In this document: positions 36,122 through 45,842 of the stretch, piece by piece
Layout: each line of letters starts with the position of its first letter
Numbering within the stretch: the stretch's first letter is position 1
Assembly (NCBI GenBank): GCA_013791775.1
Contig: VMTE01000022.1
Location: 186,001 to 250,000, forward strand
From: Hyphomonas sp.
GTDB lineage: Bacteria; Pseudomonadota; Alphaproteobacteria; Caulobacterales; Hyphomonadaceae
Direction of reading: 5' to 3'
Length of the DNA: 64,000 nt
Notes under the pieces: model-generated
Seen by the model: the letters and a program-made list of their open reading frames with translations, nothing else
What the model was told of the DNA's origin: nothing
The model's database searches: none
Program-made: the position numbers and the translations under genes

Positions 36122-38563
36122 CTACAGCGAGGCGCCTTCGGGATGGTGGACTGCGCTTGAGGCCGAGAGCGGCACCTGCGCCGGAAGCCAGCAGGTGACT
36201 TCCAGTCCGCCGCCATCGACCGGCTTCATGCCGACCGTGCCGCCGTGCAGGTGGATGAAGTGTTTCACCAGCGCGAGGCCCAGGCCCGCGCCGCGCTGAT
36301 CGCCGGACACGAAACTGTCGAAGCTGGTGGCCCGCTTGTCGGCTTCCAAGCCGATGCCGTTGTCCCGTACACTGAGGGTCACCATGTCGCCGGCCCGCTG
36401 CGCCGAAACTACGACCTCGCCGCCGGCTTCCGTGAAGCGCAGCGAGTTTGACACCAGGTTGAACAGGACCTGCTTGATGCGGCGCGCATCGGCCCGGATG
36501 GTGCCTAGCTTGCCATGGATTTCCGACCGTACCGACACTTCGGTGTCTTCGGCCTTCGAGACGACCATCTCGATGCCTTCCGTGATCAGATCGTCGAGGT
36601 TCACCGTATCAAGGTCGAGATCCATCCGGCCCGCTTCGATCAGGGCAAGGTCAAGGATGTTCTCGATCAGCTTGTTAAGGTGATCGGACGCCGACAGGAT
36701 GGCGCGCACGTGATCGGCCTGGCGCTCCGTCAGCGCGCCGTTGCGCTGGGTCTCGAGCAGCTCGGCATAGCCGAAGATCGTCGTCAGCGGCGAGCGCAGC
36801 TGGTAGCTGACATTGCGCACGAACTCGGTCTTCAGGCGGTCGGCCGCCTCGAAGGCTTCGGCGCGGTCGCGCAGGGCCGACTCGACGCGCCGTGTGGCGG
36901 TCACGTCCGCGAAGGCGATCAGCGTATTGCCGTCGGGCAGCGGGTTGGTGATGTAGGTGAGCAGCGAGCCATCCGAGCGGCGCATTTCGCCGGTGGTGGC
37001 CTGGCGCGACGGCGCTGAAGGATCGGTGATGTGCACCTTCATCGCGTCCCAGATTTCCGCATCATGGAAAAGCGGAACACAGGCCTTGACGACATCGTCA
37101 TAGTCCGGCGTGTCTTTCAGGAGGTCAGCGGGAAGATCCCAGACGCGCTCGAACGCTCGGTTGTGCAGGCGCAGGCGGCCATCGCTTCCGAACACCGCAA
37201 CCGCTTCGTGCAGGTTATCGAGTGTCGAGCGTTGCGTCTTGATCAACGCATTGAAGCGCGTCTGCAGGTCGAGCTGGACAGTAATGTCCTTGAACAGAAG
37301 AAGCAGGCCGCCCATCGGGTGGCGCTGGCGGGTGACCGACAGGGTGCGCCCATCCGGCAGGGGCCACTTGTCTTCCTTCATCCCGTCGAGATCGAGATAG
37401 TAGGAAATTTCCTCGGCCCGCCATTCGGCATAGTTCGGACGTCCCGGCAGCTTGCGGCGCTCGCGCAGCCGGTCGAGCAACTGGCCGTGGGTCGGGCGAT
37501 CCATCAGGAACGCTTCCTCAAGGTCCCACATGTCGCGGAAGGCCTTGTTGTAGAAGGTCAGCTTGCGCTCGGCGCTGAAGATCGCGACGGCGTCCGCCAC
37601 ATGATTCAAGGTCTCATCATGGGCACGGACGTGCCGGTTGAGTTCCTCGCGCGCATTTTCCTGCGCGGTCACGTCAAACGCCATGGCCCCGGCCCCGCCC
37701 GACAGCGGGAAGGTCAGTACACGCATGGCCCGGCGATCCCCCTTGATCACGATATGACGCGTCTCGTCATGTTCCTGACCGTCGGAGATCGTCTTGCGGG
37801 CCTGTTCGGCGACGGCCTGGTCCAGCATCGCCTGCTCTTCCAGCAGACGGTCGAGGCTCGAGACATCGACGGCGGCAAGGTAGGCTGGGTTTGCCCATTG
37901 CAGGCGTCCCATGCCCGACACGCGCCAGGCCGGGAACGGCGCCTTGCGCAGCATGTCGAGAAAGGCGGTCGGATCGCGGGCGATCACCTGGCGGGCTTCC
38001 TCGAATTTTCCGCGGGCGGAGCTTTCTTCAAGCCCCTTGATGGTGGAATCGGTCACCCATACCACCGCGCGGGCGCCGGCTGTGCGGCCATCGGCTTCCA
38101 GGAACCGCCCGGAAGGCCCGATGATCGTCAGCGAGAAGGGATGCCCCTGTTCGCGAAGTTCGCGCAGACGGATCCGCAGCGTGGTGTCCTGACCGGCCGA
38201 ATCGCGCGCTTCAAGATCGGCAATGCCTTCGACGATGCGGATCGTCGGGTTCTCCGAAATCGCGGCGTCCGTGAAGCTGAGCAGGCCCGCCAGGGCAACC
38301 GAAGACCCGAACACGTCCGGCGGCGTGATTTCGTCGCCTTCGACCTCCAGCGCGTCACCCTGCCAGACAAGAATGACGCCCGGATGGGCGCCAAGCACAG
38401 ATTTCAGGGCCGCATTCTCGGTTTCGCGGTCGCCGGCGAGATCGCGGTAGCGCTTGGCGGCGCCGCGCGCGCCGTCTGAAACCCGCAAGGCCCAGAGCAG
38501 CGCTCCGAGCGCCAACATGGCGGTGCCGACCGCCATGATCACCGGCACTTGTTCAGGATTCAT
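36122..38563 (-). CDS. divL: DivL-type pseudokinase/sensor with tyrosine in the H box
   Basis: 813 residues. One N-terminal transmembrane helix (VIMAVGTAMLALGALLWAL) is followed by several PAS-type repeats (about 50-440 and 445-560). The dimerisation helix reads FVRNVSYQLRSPLTTIFGYA, so Tyr587 replaces the phospho-accepting His. The ATPase domain looks intact: LFNLVSNSLRFTEAG, VRDNGIGLEADKR, GAGLGLALVKHF. This substitution and PAS-rich layout define DivL, which in Caulobacter modulates CckA and so CtrA phosphorylation and binds DivK-P. A perfect CtrA-like site lies about 95 bases upstream. Orthology is inferred from the Tyr and domains. Confidence 0.88.
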   Translation of the reverse strand: MNPEQVPVIMAVGTAMLALGALLWALRVSDGARGAAKRYRDLAGDRETENAALKSVLGAHPGVILVWQGDALEVEGDEITPPDVFGSSVALAGLLSFTDAAISENPTIRIVEGIADLEARDSAGQDTTLRIRLRELREQGHPFSLTIIGPSGRFLEADGRTAGARAVVWVTDSTIKGLEESSARGKFEEARQVIARDPTAFLDMLRKAPFPAWRVSGMGRLQWANPAYLAAVDVSSLDRLLEEQAMLDQAVAEQARKTISDGQEHDETRHIVIKGDRRAMRVLTFPLSGGAGAMAFDVTAQENAREELNRHVRAHDETLNHVADAVAIFSAERKLTFYNKAFRDMWDLEEAFLMDRPTHGQLLDRLRERRKLPGRPNYAEWRAEEISYYLDLDGMKEDKWPLPDGRTLSVTRQRHPMGGLLLLFKDITVQLDLQTRFNALIKTQRSTLDNLHEAVAVFGSDGRLRLHNRAFERVWDLPADLLKDTPDYDDVVKACVPLFHDAEIWDAMKVHITDPSAPSRQATTGEMRRSDGSLLTYITNPLPDGNTLIAFADVTATRRVESALRDRAEAFEAADRLKTEFVRNVSYQLRSPLTTIFGYAELLETQRNGALTERQADHVRAILSASDHLNKLIENILDLALIEAGRMDLDLDTVNLDDLITEGIEMVVSKAEDTEVSVRSEIHGKLGTIRADARRIKQVLFNLVSNSLRFTEAGGEVVVSAQRAGDMVTLSVRDNGIGLEADKRATSFDSFVSGDQRGAGLGLALVKHFIHLHGGTVGMKPVDGGGLEVTCWLPAQVPLSASSAVHHPEGASL

Positions 38564-38654
38564 CGGACGGTCGCCTTTCCATGCCCGCGTGCCTGCGCCT
38601 GCCGGCGCGCGACTCGGACAAGTTTATACTGGTTAACGATTGACGTAGCGACCG

Positions 38655-38669
38655 TTAAGGCACGGTTAA
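38655..38669. promoter_or_regulatory. CtrA-type binding site TTAA-N7-TTAA
   Basis: Exact match to the consensus (TTAAGGCACGGTTAA), in the divergent region between divL and the EF-hand gene. A further isolated TTAA lies at 38633. Function is inferred from Caulobacter. Confidence 0.65.
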
Positions 38670-38781
38670 TTCGCGCCCTGCCACCCTGCTCCGGGCAGTG
38701 ATCCTGAGCTGCAGCCGACTGTTGCAAAAGCGCCACACCCGCCTAGGATAACCCAAGGCAAGCCTGAGGAGTCCCCGATTC

Positions 38782-39348
38782 ATGCGTCGCATTCTGCCGC
38801 CCGTTCTCGTCGCCGCTGTCCTGTTTGCAGCCCTGCCGGTCAACGCCCAGGCGGAAGACGGCACCGACGACCTGGTGCGCCTGCCGGGACAGGGCCTGGT
38901 CAAGCCGGACACGGGCCCCGCCCAACGCAATCTTGATCGGCTGGTCCCCGGCGGCGGGCTGTTTGCCAGCTTTGACGCTGATGGTGATGGCCGGATCTCG
39001 TCCCAGGAACTGACGAGCGGCACGAAAGCCGCTTACCTGGCCGCCGACGCCAATGGTGACAACCAGCTGGCGGCGCTGGAACAGCAGGACTGGGCCGCCA
39101 ACCTGCCGACCCGCGATGACACGCTGGCCAATCCCGTCCGGTTCGACCCGAATCTCGACCGGGTGGTCACGTTCGAGGAGTTCGAAGCCGTCATCGCCCA
39201 GCTTGCCGCCAACTACCAGGACAGCAACGGCGTGATCGAAATGGCGCGTCTGTCTGCGCCGGAACCCCGGTCGGAACGCGGCGACCGCCGCGCGCCCGCG
39301 CCGCCGCAAGGCGGACCGGACAACCGGCTCGGCGCTGGGCGCAACTGA
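38782..39348 (+). CDS. Exported EF-hand-like calcium-binding protein
   Basis: 188 residues with a signal peptide (RILPPVLVAAVLFAALPVNA). One canonical EF loop (DADGDGRISSQE) is followed by degenerate ones (DANGDNQLAALE and DPNLDRVVTFEE). The tail is rich in Pro, Arg and Gly. Periplasmic calcium binding is likely for the first loop; partners unknown. GAGGA stands before the ATG. It is divergent from divL, sharing the region with the CtrA-like site. Confidence 0.82.
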   Translation: MRRILPPVLVAAVLFAALPVNAQAEDGTDDLVRLPGQGLVKPDTGPAQRNLDRLVPGGGLFASFDADGDGRISSQELTSGTKAAYLAADANGDNQLAALEQQDWAANLPTRDDTLANPVRFDPNLDRVVTFEEFEAVIAQLAANYQDSNGVIEMARLSAPEPRSERGDRRAPAPPQGGPDNRLGAGRN

Positions 39349-39393
39349 CACCCGCTTGACAGGAGGGTCCGGCCGGGTGACCCCGCTGCCCTC

Positions 39394-40338
39394 ATGACCC
39401 TCCCTTCCCCACTTCCGGCCTTTCCTCCGGCGCGCGGCAAGCTGATCCCCGGCGCGGCGCTGGCGCCTTACACCTGGTTCCGGGTGGGCGGCCCGGCGGA
39501 CGCCCTGTTCCTGCCGGAAGATGCCAATGATCTTGCCGGTTTCCTGGCCGCGCTCGACCCGTCCGTGCCGGTCACGGCGCTCGGCGTGGGGTCGAACCTG
39601 ATCGTGCGCGATGGCGGCATCGACGGCGTCGTGATCCGCCTGATGGGCCGCGCCTGGGGCGAAGTGATGAAAACCGGCGAGCTGGAGCTGACAGCCGGCG
39701 CCGGCGCGCTCGACCTCGCGGTCGCCAGGGCGGCCGGCAAGCATGGCATCACCGGTCTGGAATTCCTGTCCGGAATACCCGGATCCCTCGGCGGCGCCAC
39801 ACGGACCAATGCCGGCTGCTATGGCCGGGAGCTGAAAGACGTGCTCGTCCGCCTCGAAGGCATCACCCGCACCGGCGAGCGACGCACCTATGGCGACGGC
39901 CACGGCGCCGTCCACTTCAGCTATCGCCACTCGGACCTGCCGGAAGACTTCATCGTCACCCGCCTCGTCCTGCGGGGCACCGGCCTGGATGACCCGGCGG
40001 AGATTGCCGCACAGATCGACGCGCTGCAGGCTCGCCGCGCCGAAACCCAACCGATCCGCGAAAAGACCTCCGGCTCGACCTTCGCCAATCCCGATCCTCC
40101 GGGTACGCCCGATCAGCGCTCCGCCTGGAAGCTGATCGACGCTGCCGGATGCCGGGGCCTGAAAGTCGGCGGCGCGCAGGTCTCCCCGATGCACTGCAAC
40201 TTCCTGATCAACACGGGCGAGGCCACGGCGGCCGACCTCGAGGCACTGGGCGAACTTGTCCGCGCCCGGGTGCTTGAACATTCCGGCGTCAGCCTGCGCT
40301 GGGAAGTGCGCCGCATCGGACGGCTGCAGACAGCCTAG
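39394..40338 (+). CDS. murB: UDP-N-acetylenolpyruvoylglucosamine reductase
   Basis: 314 residues; FAD enzyme that makes UDP-MurNAc. It shows the FAD-binding pattern [47 protein letters not shown], and the catalytic-serine region [11 protein letters not shown]. Cytosolic. First plus-strand gene of the division/wall cluster here; murC and murG are not in the window on either side. Its end overlaps the opposing TonB receptor gene by four bases. Confidence 0.96.
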   Translation: MTLPSPLPAFPPARGKLIPGAALAPYTWFRVGGPADALFLPEDANDLAGFLAALDPSVPVTALGVGSNLIVRDGGIDGVVIRLMGRAWGEVMKTGELELTAGAGALDLAVARAAGKHGITGLEFLSGIPGSLGGATRTNAGCYGRELKDVLVRLEGITRTGERRTYGDGHGAVHFSYRHSDLPEDFIVTRLVLRGTGLDDPAEIAAQIDALQARRAETQPIREKTSGSTFANPDPPGTPDQRSAWKLIDAAGCRGLKVGGAQVSPMHCNFLINTGEATAADLEALGELVRARVLEHSGVSLRWEVRRIGRLQTA

Positions 40339-42401
40339 AACTTGCCCTTCAGCTCGAACGTCACGATCGGACCGAAGGCCCGCGAATAGCTTTCAGACCG
40401 GATGAGCGCGCCGTTGCGGTCCGGCGCGTAGACCTGCCGCCAGAACGTGTCGCGCTGGTTGAAGAGGTTTCCGACCACAAAGGTGGCCTTCATGCCGGCA
40501 ACATCCTTGTTCTGGACATAGGCGAGCGCGAAGGCCGGCGCGTTACCGCCCAGTGCCACCTGATTGATCTGGTAGGACGGCTCGGACTTGTAACTCTCGA
40601 TCTCGGCGCCCCAAGCCCAATCCGTACCCGGAACATCATGGCGCAGCGCCAGGTTCCATTCCCAGATCATGTGGGAATTGATCGAGCGGCGCTCCCCGGT
40701 GACCGGATCATCCACTTCGGTGTCGTAATAACGGCCGTTGAAGGTCAGCTCGGCGCCGTCGATGCCGATCTTTGACAGCTTGAGGGTCGAATCCGTCTCG
40801 ATGCCGAAAAGGCTGCCGCTGTCGATATTGCCGGGGCCTGCGCCGGTGCCGATCGGGACCTGGTCGACGACGTCTTCCAGTTCCACGAAGATCAGCCGTG
40901 CGGTGGTCGCGCCCCAATCCTTGAAATCCTTCTGGGCCTCGAGGTTCAGGCGCCAGGACTGGTTCGGCACGATCTCCGGGTTGCCATCGACGCCGTTCTC
41001 CGCCTCGAGATTCACGGACGAAATGAAGTCGAAGAATTCGAGCTGGCCGACGCGGCGTTCAACCTTGGTCACCAGTTTCAGCGTATCGCTTTGCTGCCAG
41101 GACAGGCTCGCCTGACCCTTGGGCCGGGTGAAGGTCCGCTTGTTCTCGGCGTCGCCTGTCTGGGAGAGTTCGGAATACTCGGCGCCCGCAGAGGCCTGGA
41201 TACTCAGCTTCGGCGTCAGCTGGCGGCCGTGCGTGACGATCAGTTCTCCGCGGCGTTCCTCCACACGAGAGTTCGAAAGACCGAGCGGAATCTCCGTGAG
41301 CGGACCACCGCCGGCTGCTTCGAGCAGGCGCGACTCGGCCTCGAGGAAGTTGAACGCGCCCTCGAGCGAGACCTGCCAATCGGTCCCCTTCCCGGTCGAC
41401 AGCGCATACTCGCTGCGAAGGATCTGTTCGCCTTCGTCAATCGTCTGGTGGAAGCGTTGCTGGAACTGGCTTGAGCCATCGAGGGCGGCCTGCTGGAAGG
41501 TGTCAACGAACGGGCTGTGTTCCAACCGGCCGAGACCGATGAACTTCAGCCGGCCCGGGCCGAGATCAAACTCGACATCGCCGCCGAGCTCGGCGTTCCA
41601 TTCGTCTTCCGCTCCCTGGAACAACCGGCGGCCCTCAACGCCGCCTTCCGGAAAGGTCTTCGAGATCTGCTTCTGGTTAAACTCGGAAATGCCGGCATTG
41701 GCGTTGAGGTTCGCGATCAGACCGCCCGGCGGTTTCCAGGCCAGCGAACCGGCGAGGTTCACGTTGTCCTCGATATTGTTGAAGTCCTCCTCGCGGCGCT
41801 CGATCAGCACGCCTGCGCCATCACGGATGTCGCGCCAGCCGGCATCTGCGCCCCGGCTGGGCTCGCTGCCGGCCTCGAAGGTCCAGCTGAGCGCGCCGTC
41901 CGCACCGGACAGGGTCAGGTTCACCTCGTCGAACGAGGGCGGAAGGTCTTCCCGGATCCGGGTCTTCCAGCGCCAGCTGCCATCGATTGTGCCCTTGCCG
42001 TCGGTCACCACGTTGACGACCTTTCCGGACAGGCCGGCAATGTCGGTCTGGTTGCCATCGAGCACCTCGATGCGCACCACGCGCGCACCTGCGATCCGCC
42101 CGAGGGCGGCTTCGGCGCCGTTGGACTTCGCCGAAACCCTCTGGCCGTCGATCAGAACGTTTCCGCGCGCCTGCCCGAAGCCGCGATTGCCGCTGTCATC
42201 GCTCTGAATGGCAAATCCAGGCACGCGGCGGACCATGTCCAGCGCGTTGACCGGTGAATACTGCGCGAAGTCTGCCGGCGTGAAGACCGAACGGATCGTC
42301 TCGTTTGCGAGAGGTGTGGCAGCGGTTTCCGCCGAGGCCACCGATTGGTTGGCCATCAGCAGGGCGGCAACACTTCCCATCAAGGTCCACGGCAAAGACA
42401 T
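40335..42401 (-). CDS. TonB-dependent outer-membrane receptor
   Basis: 688 residues. Signal peptide ([20 protein letters not shown], cleavage near ASA), plug domain ([53 protein letters not shown]), then a long beta-barrel ending in phenylalanine (VTFELKGKF). It is short for a TonB receptor. No visible TonB box was identified with confidence. The ligand is unknown; no transporter or degradative genes lie nearby. It occupies the space between murB and ddl, antisense to the cluster, with its own candidate promoter, and looks like an insertion. Confidence 0.88.
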   Translation of the reverse strand: MSLPWTLMGSVAALLMANQSVASAETAATPLANETIRSVFTPADFAQYSPVNALDMVRRVPGFAIQSDDSGNRGFGQARGNVLIDGQRVSAKSNGAEAALGRIAGARVVRIEVLDGNQTDIAGLSGKVVNVVTDGKGTIDGSWRWKTRIREDLPPSFDEVNLTLSGADGALSWTFEAGSEPSRGADAGWRDIRDGAGVLIERREEDFNNIEDNVNLAGSLAWKPPGGLIANLNANAGISEFNQKQISKTFPEGGVEGRRLFQGAEDEWNAELGGDVEFDLGPGRLKFIGLGRLEHSPFVDTFQQAALDGSSQFQQRFHQTIDEGEQILRSEYALSTGKGTDWQVSLEGAFNFLEAESRLLEAAGGGPLTEIPLGLSNSRVEERRGELIVTHGRQLTPKLSIQASAGAEYSELSQTGDAENKRTFTRPKGQASLSWQQSDTLKLVTKVERRVGQLEFFDFISSVNLEAENGVDGNPEIVPNQSWRLNLEAQKDFKDWGATTARLIFVELEDVVDQVPIGTGAGPGNIDSGSLFGIETDSTLKLSKIGIDGAELTFNGRYYDTEVDDPVTGERRSINSHMIWEWNLALRHDVPGTDWAWGAEIESYKSEPSYQINQVALGGNAPAFALAYVQNKDVAGMKATFVVGNLFNQRDTFWRQVYAPDRNGALIRSESYSRAFGPIVTFELKGKF

Positions 42402-42494
42402 CAGGTTCCCCCTTTTTGAGCCGCGTAGCCTGACCTCGGGTCAGATGACGGCTTGTTCTCGTTTTTCACTATCTATTTTCCGCTTATCAATAAA

Positions 42495-42512
42495 GACTAT
42501 GTGTGTAGTCAA
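42495..42512 (-). promoter_or_regulatory. Palindrome overlapping the TonB-receptor promoter
   Basis: The inverted repeat GACTA-N6-TAGTC (42495-42510) overlaps a minus-strand TTGACT (42507-42512) which could be the -35 hexamer of the receptor gene. A -10 at the right spacing is poor (TGATAA). The 42402-42659 region is clearly AT-richer than its surroundings. A regulator binding here is inference. Confidence 0.4.
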
Positions 42513-42659
42513 TCCTCTTTCGTGTGAACGGAGATGATTTTTCTGTAATTCGCCCGATTTGCTCCAGACAGGCGCCCCGCCCTCGCCTTTAAGCTGCTGT
42601 TCACCGCAGCGCTCCATCACAGGCGATGACGCGCGGAACGTGTCTCAGAAGGAGTTGGC

Positions 42660-43568
42660 ATGAAACGGGTGGCGGTGATTTATGGCGGTTGGTCGTCCGA
42701 ACGGCCGGTGTCGCTCTCTTCGGGCCGCCAGATGGCCGAAGCGGCCCGCCAGGCCGGATATGACGTCGTCGAGATCGATGCCACGCGCGACCTGGCCCGC
42801 CAGCTCGCCGAGGCCAAACCCGACGCGGTGCTCAACGGCCTGCACGGCCCCTGGGGTGAAGATGGCTCGGTTCAGGGCCTGCTGGAGATCATGGGCCTGC
42901 CCTATTCCCACTCCGGCGTGCTGGCTTCGGCCCTCGCCATGGACAAGCTGAAATCGAAGGCCGTTTACCGTTCGGTTGGCCTTGATGTCGCGGAAGACCG
43001 CCGGGTGACCCGCGCCGAGGCGGCCGCTGCGCACGCCCTGAAGCCGCCCTACGTGATCAAGCCGGTCAACGAGGGATCCAGCTTTGGCGTCCTGATCGTG
43101 CGCGAAGGCACCAACAGCCCGCCGCAGGAACTGACCGGCGATGGCTGGCGCTATGGTGACTACCTGATGGCGGAAGAATACATTCCCGGCCGGGAGCTGA
43201 CCGTCGCGGTGCTGGGCGACCGCGCCCTCGCCGTCACCGAAATCACCACCTTAAGGGACTATTACGATTTTGATGCAAAATACGCGGCTGGAGGATCGCA
43301 GCACGTAATCCCCGCAGATCTGCCCGCAAGGGTGACCCAGGCGGCGATGGACGCGTCGCTCAAGGCTCACCAGGCGCTGGGCTGCCGCGGGGCAACACGG
43401 TCTGATTTCCGCTACGACGAACAGAAGGACCGGCTCGTGATCCTCGAAACAAACACCCAGCCCGGCATGACGCCGACCTCGCTCGTTCCCGAGCAGGCCG
43501 CGTATCGCGGCATGAGTTTCGTGGAACTGGTCGCGTGGATGATCGAGGACGCTTCATGTCAAAGATAG
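42660..43568 (+). CDS. ddl: D-alanine-D-alanine ligase
   Basis: 302 residues, ATP-grasp enzyme making D-Ala-D-Ala. N-terminal [34 protein letters not shown], central [16 protein letters not shown], and C-terminal [20 protein letters not shown] with metal-binding E/N residues. GAAGGAG lies six bases upstream of the ATG. The region just upstream has TTAA-N7-TTCA, a poor CtrA half-site. It overlaps ftsQ by 13 bases. Confidence 0.97.
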   Translation: MKRVAVIYGGWSSERPVSLSSGRQMAEAARQAGYDVVEIDATRDLARQLAEAKPDAVLNGLHGPWGEDGSVQGLLEIMGLPYSHSGVLASALAMDKLKSKAVYRSVGLDVAEDRRVTRAEAAAAHALKPPYVIKPVNEGSSFGVLIVREGTNSPPQELTGDGWRYGDYLMAEEYIPGRELTVAVLGDRALAVTEITTLRDYYDFDAKYAAGGSQHVIPADLPARVTQAAMDASLKAHQALGCRGATRSDFRYDEQKDRLVILETNTQPGMTPTSLVPEQAAYRGMSFVELVAWMIEDASCQR

Positions 43569-44437
43569 AGCGAAACAAGACGGTACCGTCGGGCCGCCGC
43601 CGGCCTGCCACGATCATTGATGAAGCGACGGGCGAAGAAGTCCGCGTCTCCTCCATCATTTTCGGCATCGTGATGCTGGTCGCCATCCTCGTCGCCACGG
43701 CCGCCTGGATGGGCGGATCAATGTCGCAGATCGGAACCCGCTTCGGCGGCTTCATGGACGACACGTCCCGCCTCGTCGGTATCGACGTGAAGGATGTCTC
43801 GGTCCTCGGGCTGGAGGACAATCCGGCGCTCGCCGATGAAGTGCGCGCCGCCGCGATGATCGAGCCGGGCGAAAACATGTTCCGCGCTGACCCTCACCTG
43901 ATCCAGCGCCGCGTCGAATCCACCAGCAAGGTGCTGAACGTGCGCGTCCACCGCTTGTGGCCCGGCCAGATCGTGATCCTGGCTGATGCCGCCGATCCTG
44001 TGGCCCTGTGGCATGACGGGCGCCAGTGGCAGGTCGTCGATGGTCTCGGCCGCCTGCTTCCCGGTGCCCGCGCCGAAGACCACCCCGGCCTCCTGCGCCT
44101 GGCCGGCCTCGGCGCACCCGAGGCGGCGCCGCAGCTCGCCGCCGCCCTTGCCGCCGCGCCGGATATCAATGGCCGCGTTGCGGTGGCCACCCGTATCGGG
44201 ACGCGCCGCTGGGACATGCGCTTCATCAACGGCGTGACCGTTCGCCTGCCGGAAGATCCGTCGCTCGAGCCGGCCATCGAACGCCTCGCCAAACTGCAGG
44301 TGCGCACCGCCCTCACCCAGCGCCCGCTGGAAATGATCGACCTGCGCAGCCGTGGCCGCGTCTACCTGCGCCCCGTCCCGGCGCCGGTCGCCGGACCCGC
44401 TCCCGAGGCTGGCCGCGAGGACACAGAGACCATCTGA
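43556..44437 (+). CDS. ftsQ: Cell division protein FtsQ
   Basis: 293 residues. A cytoplasmic N-terminus, one transmembrane helix ([18 protein letters not shown]), then POTRA and beta domains ([20 protein letters not shown], then [31 protein letters not shown]). It links early and late divisome proteins in the periplasm. The ATG at 43556 is chosen over 43535 because GAGG is correctly spaced and the N-terminus fits. Its stop overlaps the ftsA start (TGATG). Confidence 0.93.
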   Translation: MSKIERNKTVPSGRRRPATIIDEATGEEVRVSSIIFGIVMLVAILVATAAWMGGSMSQIGTRFGGFMDDTSRLVGIDVKDVSVLGLEDNPALADEVRAAAMIEPGENMFRADPHLIQRRVESTSKVLNVRVHRLWPGQIVILADAADPVALWHDGRQWQVVDGLGRLLPGARAEDHPGLLRLAGLGAPEAAPQLAAALAAAPDINGRVAVATRIGTRRWDMRFINGVTVRLPEDPSLEPAIERLAKLQVRTALTQRPLEMIDLRSRGRVYLRPVPAPVAGPAPEAGREDTETI

Positions 44438-45747
44438 TGTCCGAACTCTCATCCAAGCGCCTCGCCCGACTTAACGGCCGCCCGACCGGCACCGTCGCGG
44501 CGCTGGACATCGGATGTTCCAAGACCACCTGCCTGATCGCCCGTCCGGACACGGACAATCCGCGCCGCATGGCGATCCTCGGCGGTGGCCGCCAGCAGAC
44601 GCGCGGTTTCGCCGGCGGTACGATCACCGACATGGAAGCTATCGAGCGGTCGATCCGCCTCGCCGTCGAAGACGCTGAACGCGAAGCCGGCGAGCCCATC
44701 AGCGAAGTCATTCTCGGCATCACCGGGCCCAAGCTGTCCTCGCGCCTCGTGTCCGCCTCGCTCGAGATCAGCGGCCGCGCGATCACCGCGAAGGATGTAC
44801 GCCGGCTGCATGCGCAGGCGCTGTCCCGGGCTGCGCAGACAGCAGGTGGACGCCAGGAGGAAATCCTGTCGGCTTGGCCGGTTGTCTACACGATCGACAA
44901 GGCCGCCGGCCGTGTGCGTCAGCCGGTCGGCATGATCGCCGGAATGCTCAGCGTGAAGATGTCGATCGTCTCGGCGCCGCGCGCGGTCGTGACCAACCTG
45001 GTCGAATGCGTCGGCCGCGCCCACCTCGTCGTGCGCCAACTCGTCCCCTCCGCCATCGCCAGCGGCGCTGGCACCCTGATCGAAGACGAGATCGAGAACG
45101 GCGCCGTGTGCATCGATCTCGGCTCTGGCGTCACCGCGGTCTCGGTCTTCCTGCATGGCTCGCCCGCCTGGCTCGGCCTGGTGCCCGCCGGCGGCGCGCA
45201 TGTCACGGCCGACATTGCCCAGGGCATCGGCACCACGTTTGCGGCTGCCGAGCGGCTGAAAATGGTGTTCGGCACAGCGGATCTTGAAGGCCCCGGCCTG
45301 GCCGAGCGTATCGAAGCCCCCCGCCTCGGCGACGATGGCCGCCTGCACGCCTCGCGCCTTGAGCGCGGCGAGATCGCGCGCATCATTGCCCCGCGCATCG
45401 AGGAAATCTTCGAACTCGCCCAGAACCTGCTGGCCCAAAGCGATGTCCGCTCGGTCTTGCCGCAGCGCGTCGTGCTGACCGGCGGGGCCAGCCAGCTGCC
45501 CGGCATCCGCGAGGTCGCCAGCCGCATCCTCAAGACGCCCATCCGCCTCGGACGCCCTGTTCTTGCTGAATCTTTAGGCGAACAGCTGGCAACGCCCGCT
45601 TTTTCAACGGCGTCCGGTTTGCTACTCTATCCCGAATTGGGGTTCACCGACGCCGCGCGGGCTGGCGCGTCGTCATCGGAAACAGAGGCTGGCGGCAGCC
45701 CGGGATGGACGAACGCGGTACTGCACTGGCTGAAGGAAAATTTCTGA
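44437..45747 (+). CDS. ftsA: Cell division protein FtsA
   Basis: 436 residues, actin-like ATPase that tethers FtsZ to the membrane. Phosphate-1 loop VAALDIGCSKTTCLIA, 1C subdomain AEREAGEPISEVILGITG-like segment, CIDLGSGVTAVSVF and VVLTGGASQLPGI. It ends in an amphipathic membrane-targeting helix (NAVLHWLKENF). Translation is coupled to ftsQ. Confidence 0.97.
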   Translation: MSELSSKRLARLNGRPTGTVAALDIGCSKTTCLIARPDTDNPRRMAILGGGRQQTRGFAGGTITDMEAIERSIRLAVEDAEREAGEPISEVILGITGPKLSSRLVSASLEISGRAITAKDVRRLHAQALSRAAQTAGGRQEEILSAWPVVYTIDKAAGRVRQPVGMIAGMLSVKMSIVSAPRAVVTNLVECVGRAHLVVRQLVPSAIASGAGTLIEDEIENGAVCIDLGSGVTAVSVFLHGSPAWLGLVPAGGAHVTADIAQGIGTTFAAAERLKMVFGTADLEGPGLAERIEAPRLGDDGRLHASRLERGEIARIIAPRIEEIFELAQNLLAQSDVRSVLPQRVVLTGGASQLPGIREVASRILKTPIRLGRPVLAESLGEQLATPAFSTASGLLLYPELGFTDAARAGASSSETEAGGSPGWTNAVLHWLKENF

Positions 45748-45763
45748 CGCCAAATTCAGTCAC

Positions 45764-45778
45764 TTAAGCGTTTTTTAG
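45764..45778. promoter_or_regulatory. Near-consensus CtrA-like site upstream of ftsZ
   Basis: TTAA-N7-TTAG, one base off TTAA-N7-TTAA, in the 95-base gap between ftsA and ftsZ. In Caulobacter CtrA represses ftsZ in swarmer cells from its promoter; that this site works the same way is inference. Confidence 0.5.
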
Positions 45779-45842
45779 CGGCGAGCGCGCATTGTTTGCG
45801 CTCAGCCAGCCCGGCAGACGCAGACGAATAATGAGGCGCGCC

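Noticed and set aside
42570..42610. CtrA site before ddl (TTAA-N7-TTCA)
   Set aside because: The second half-site is poor and no promoter could be aligned with it.
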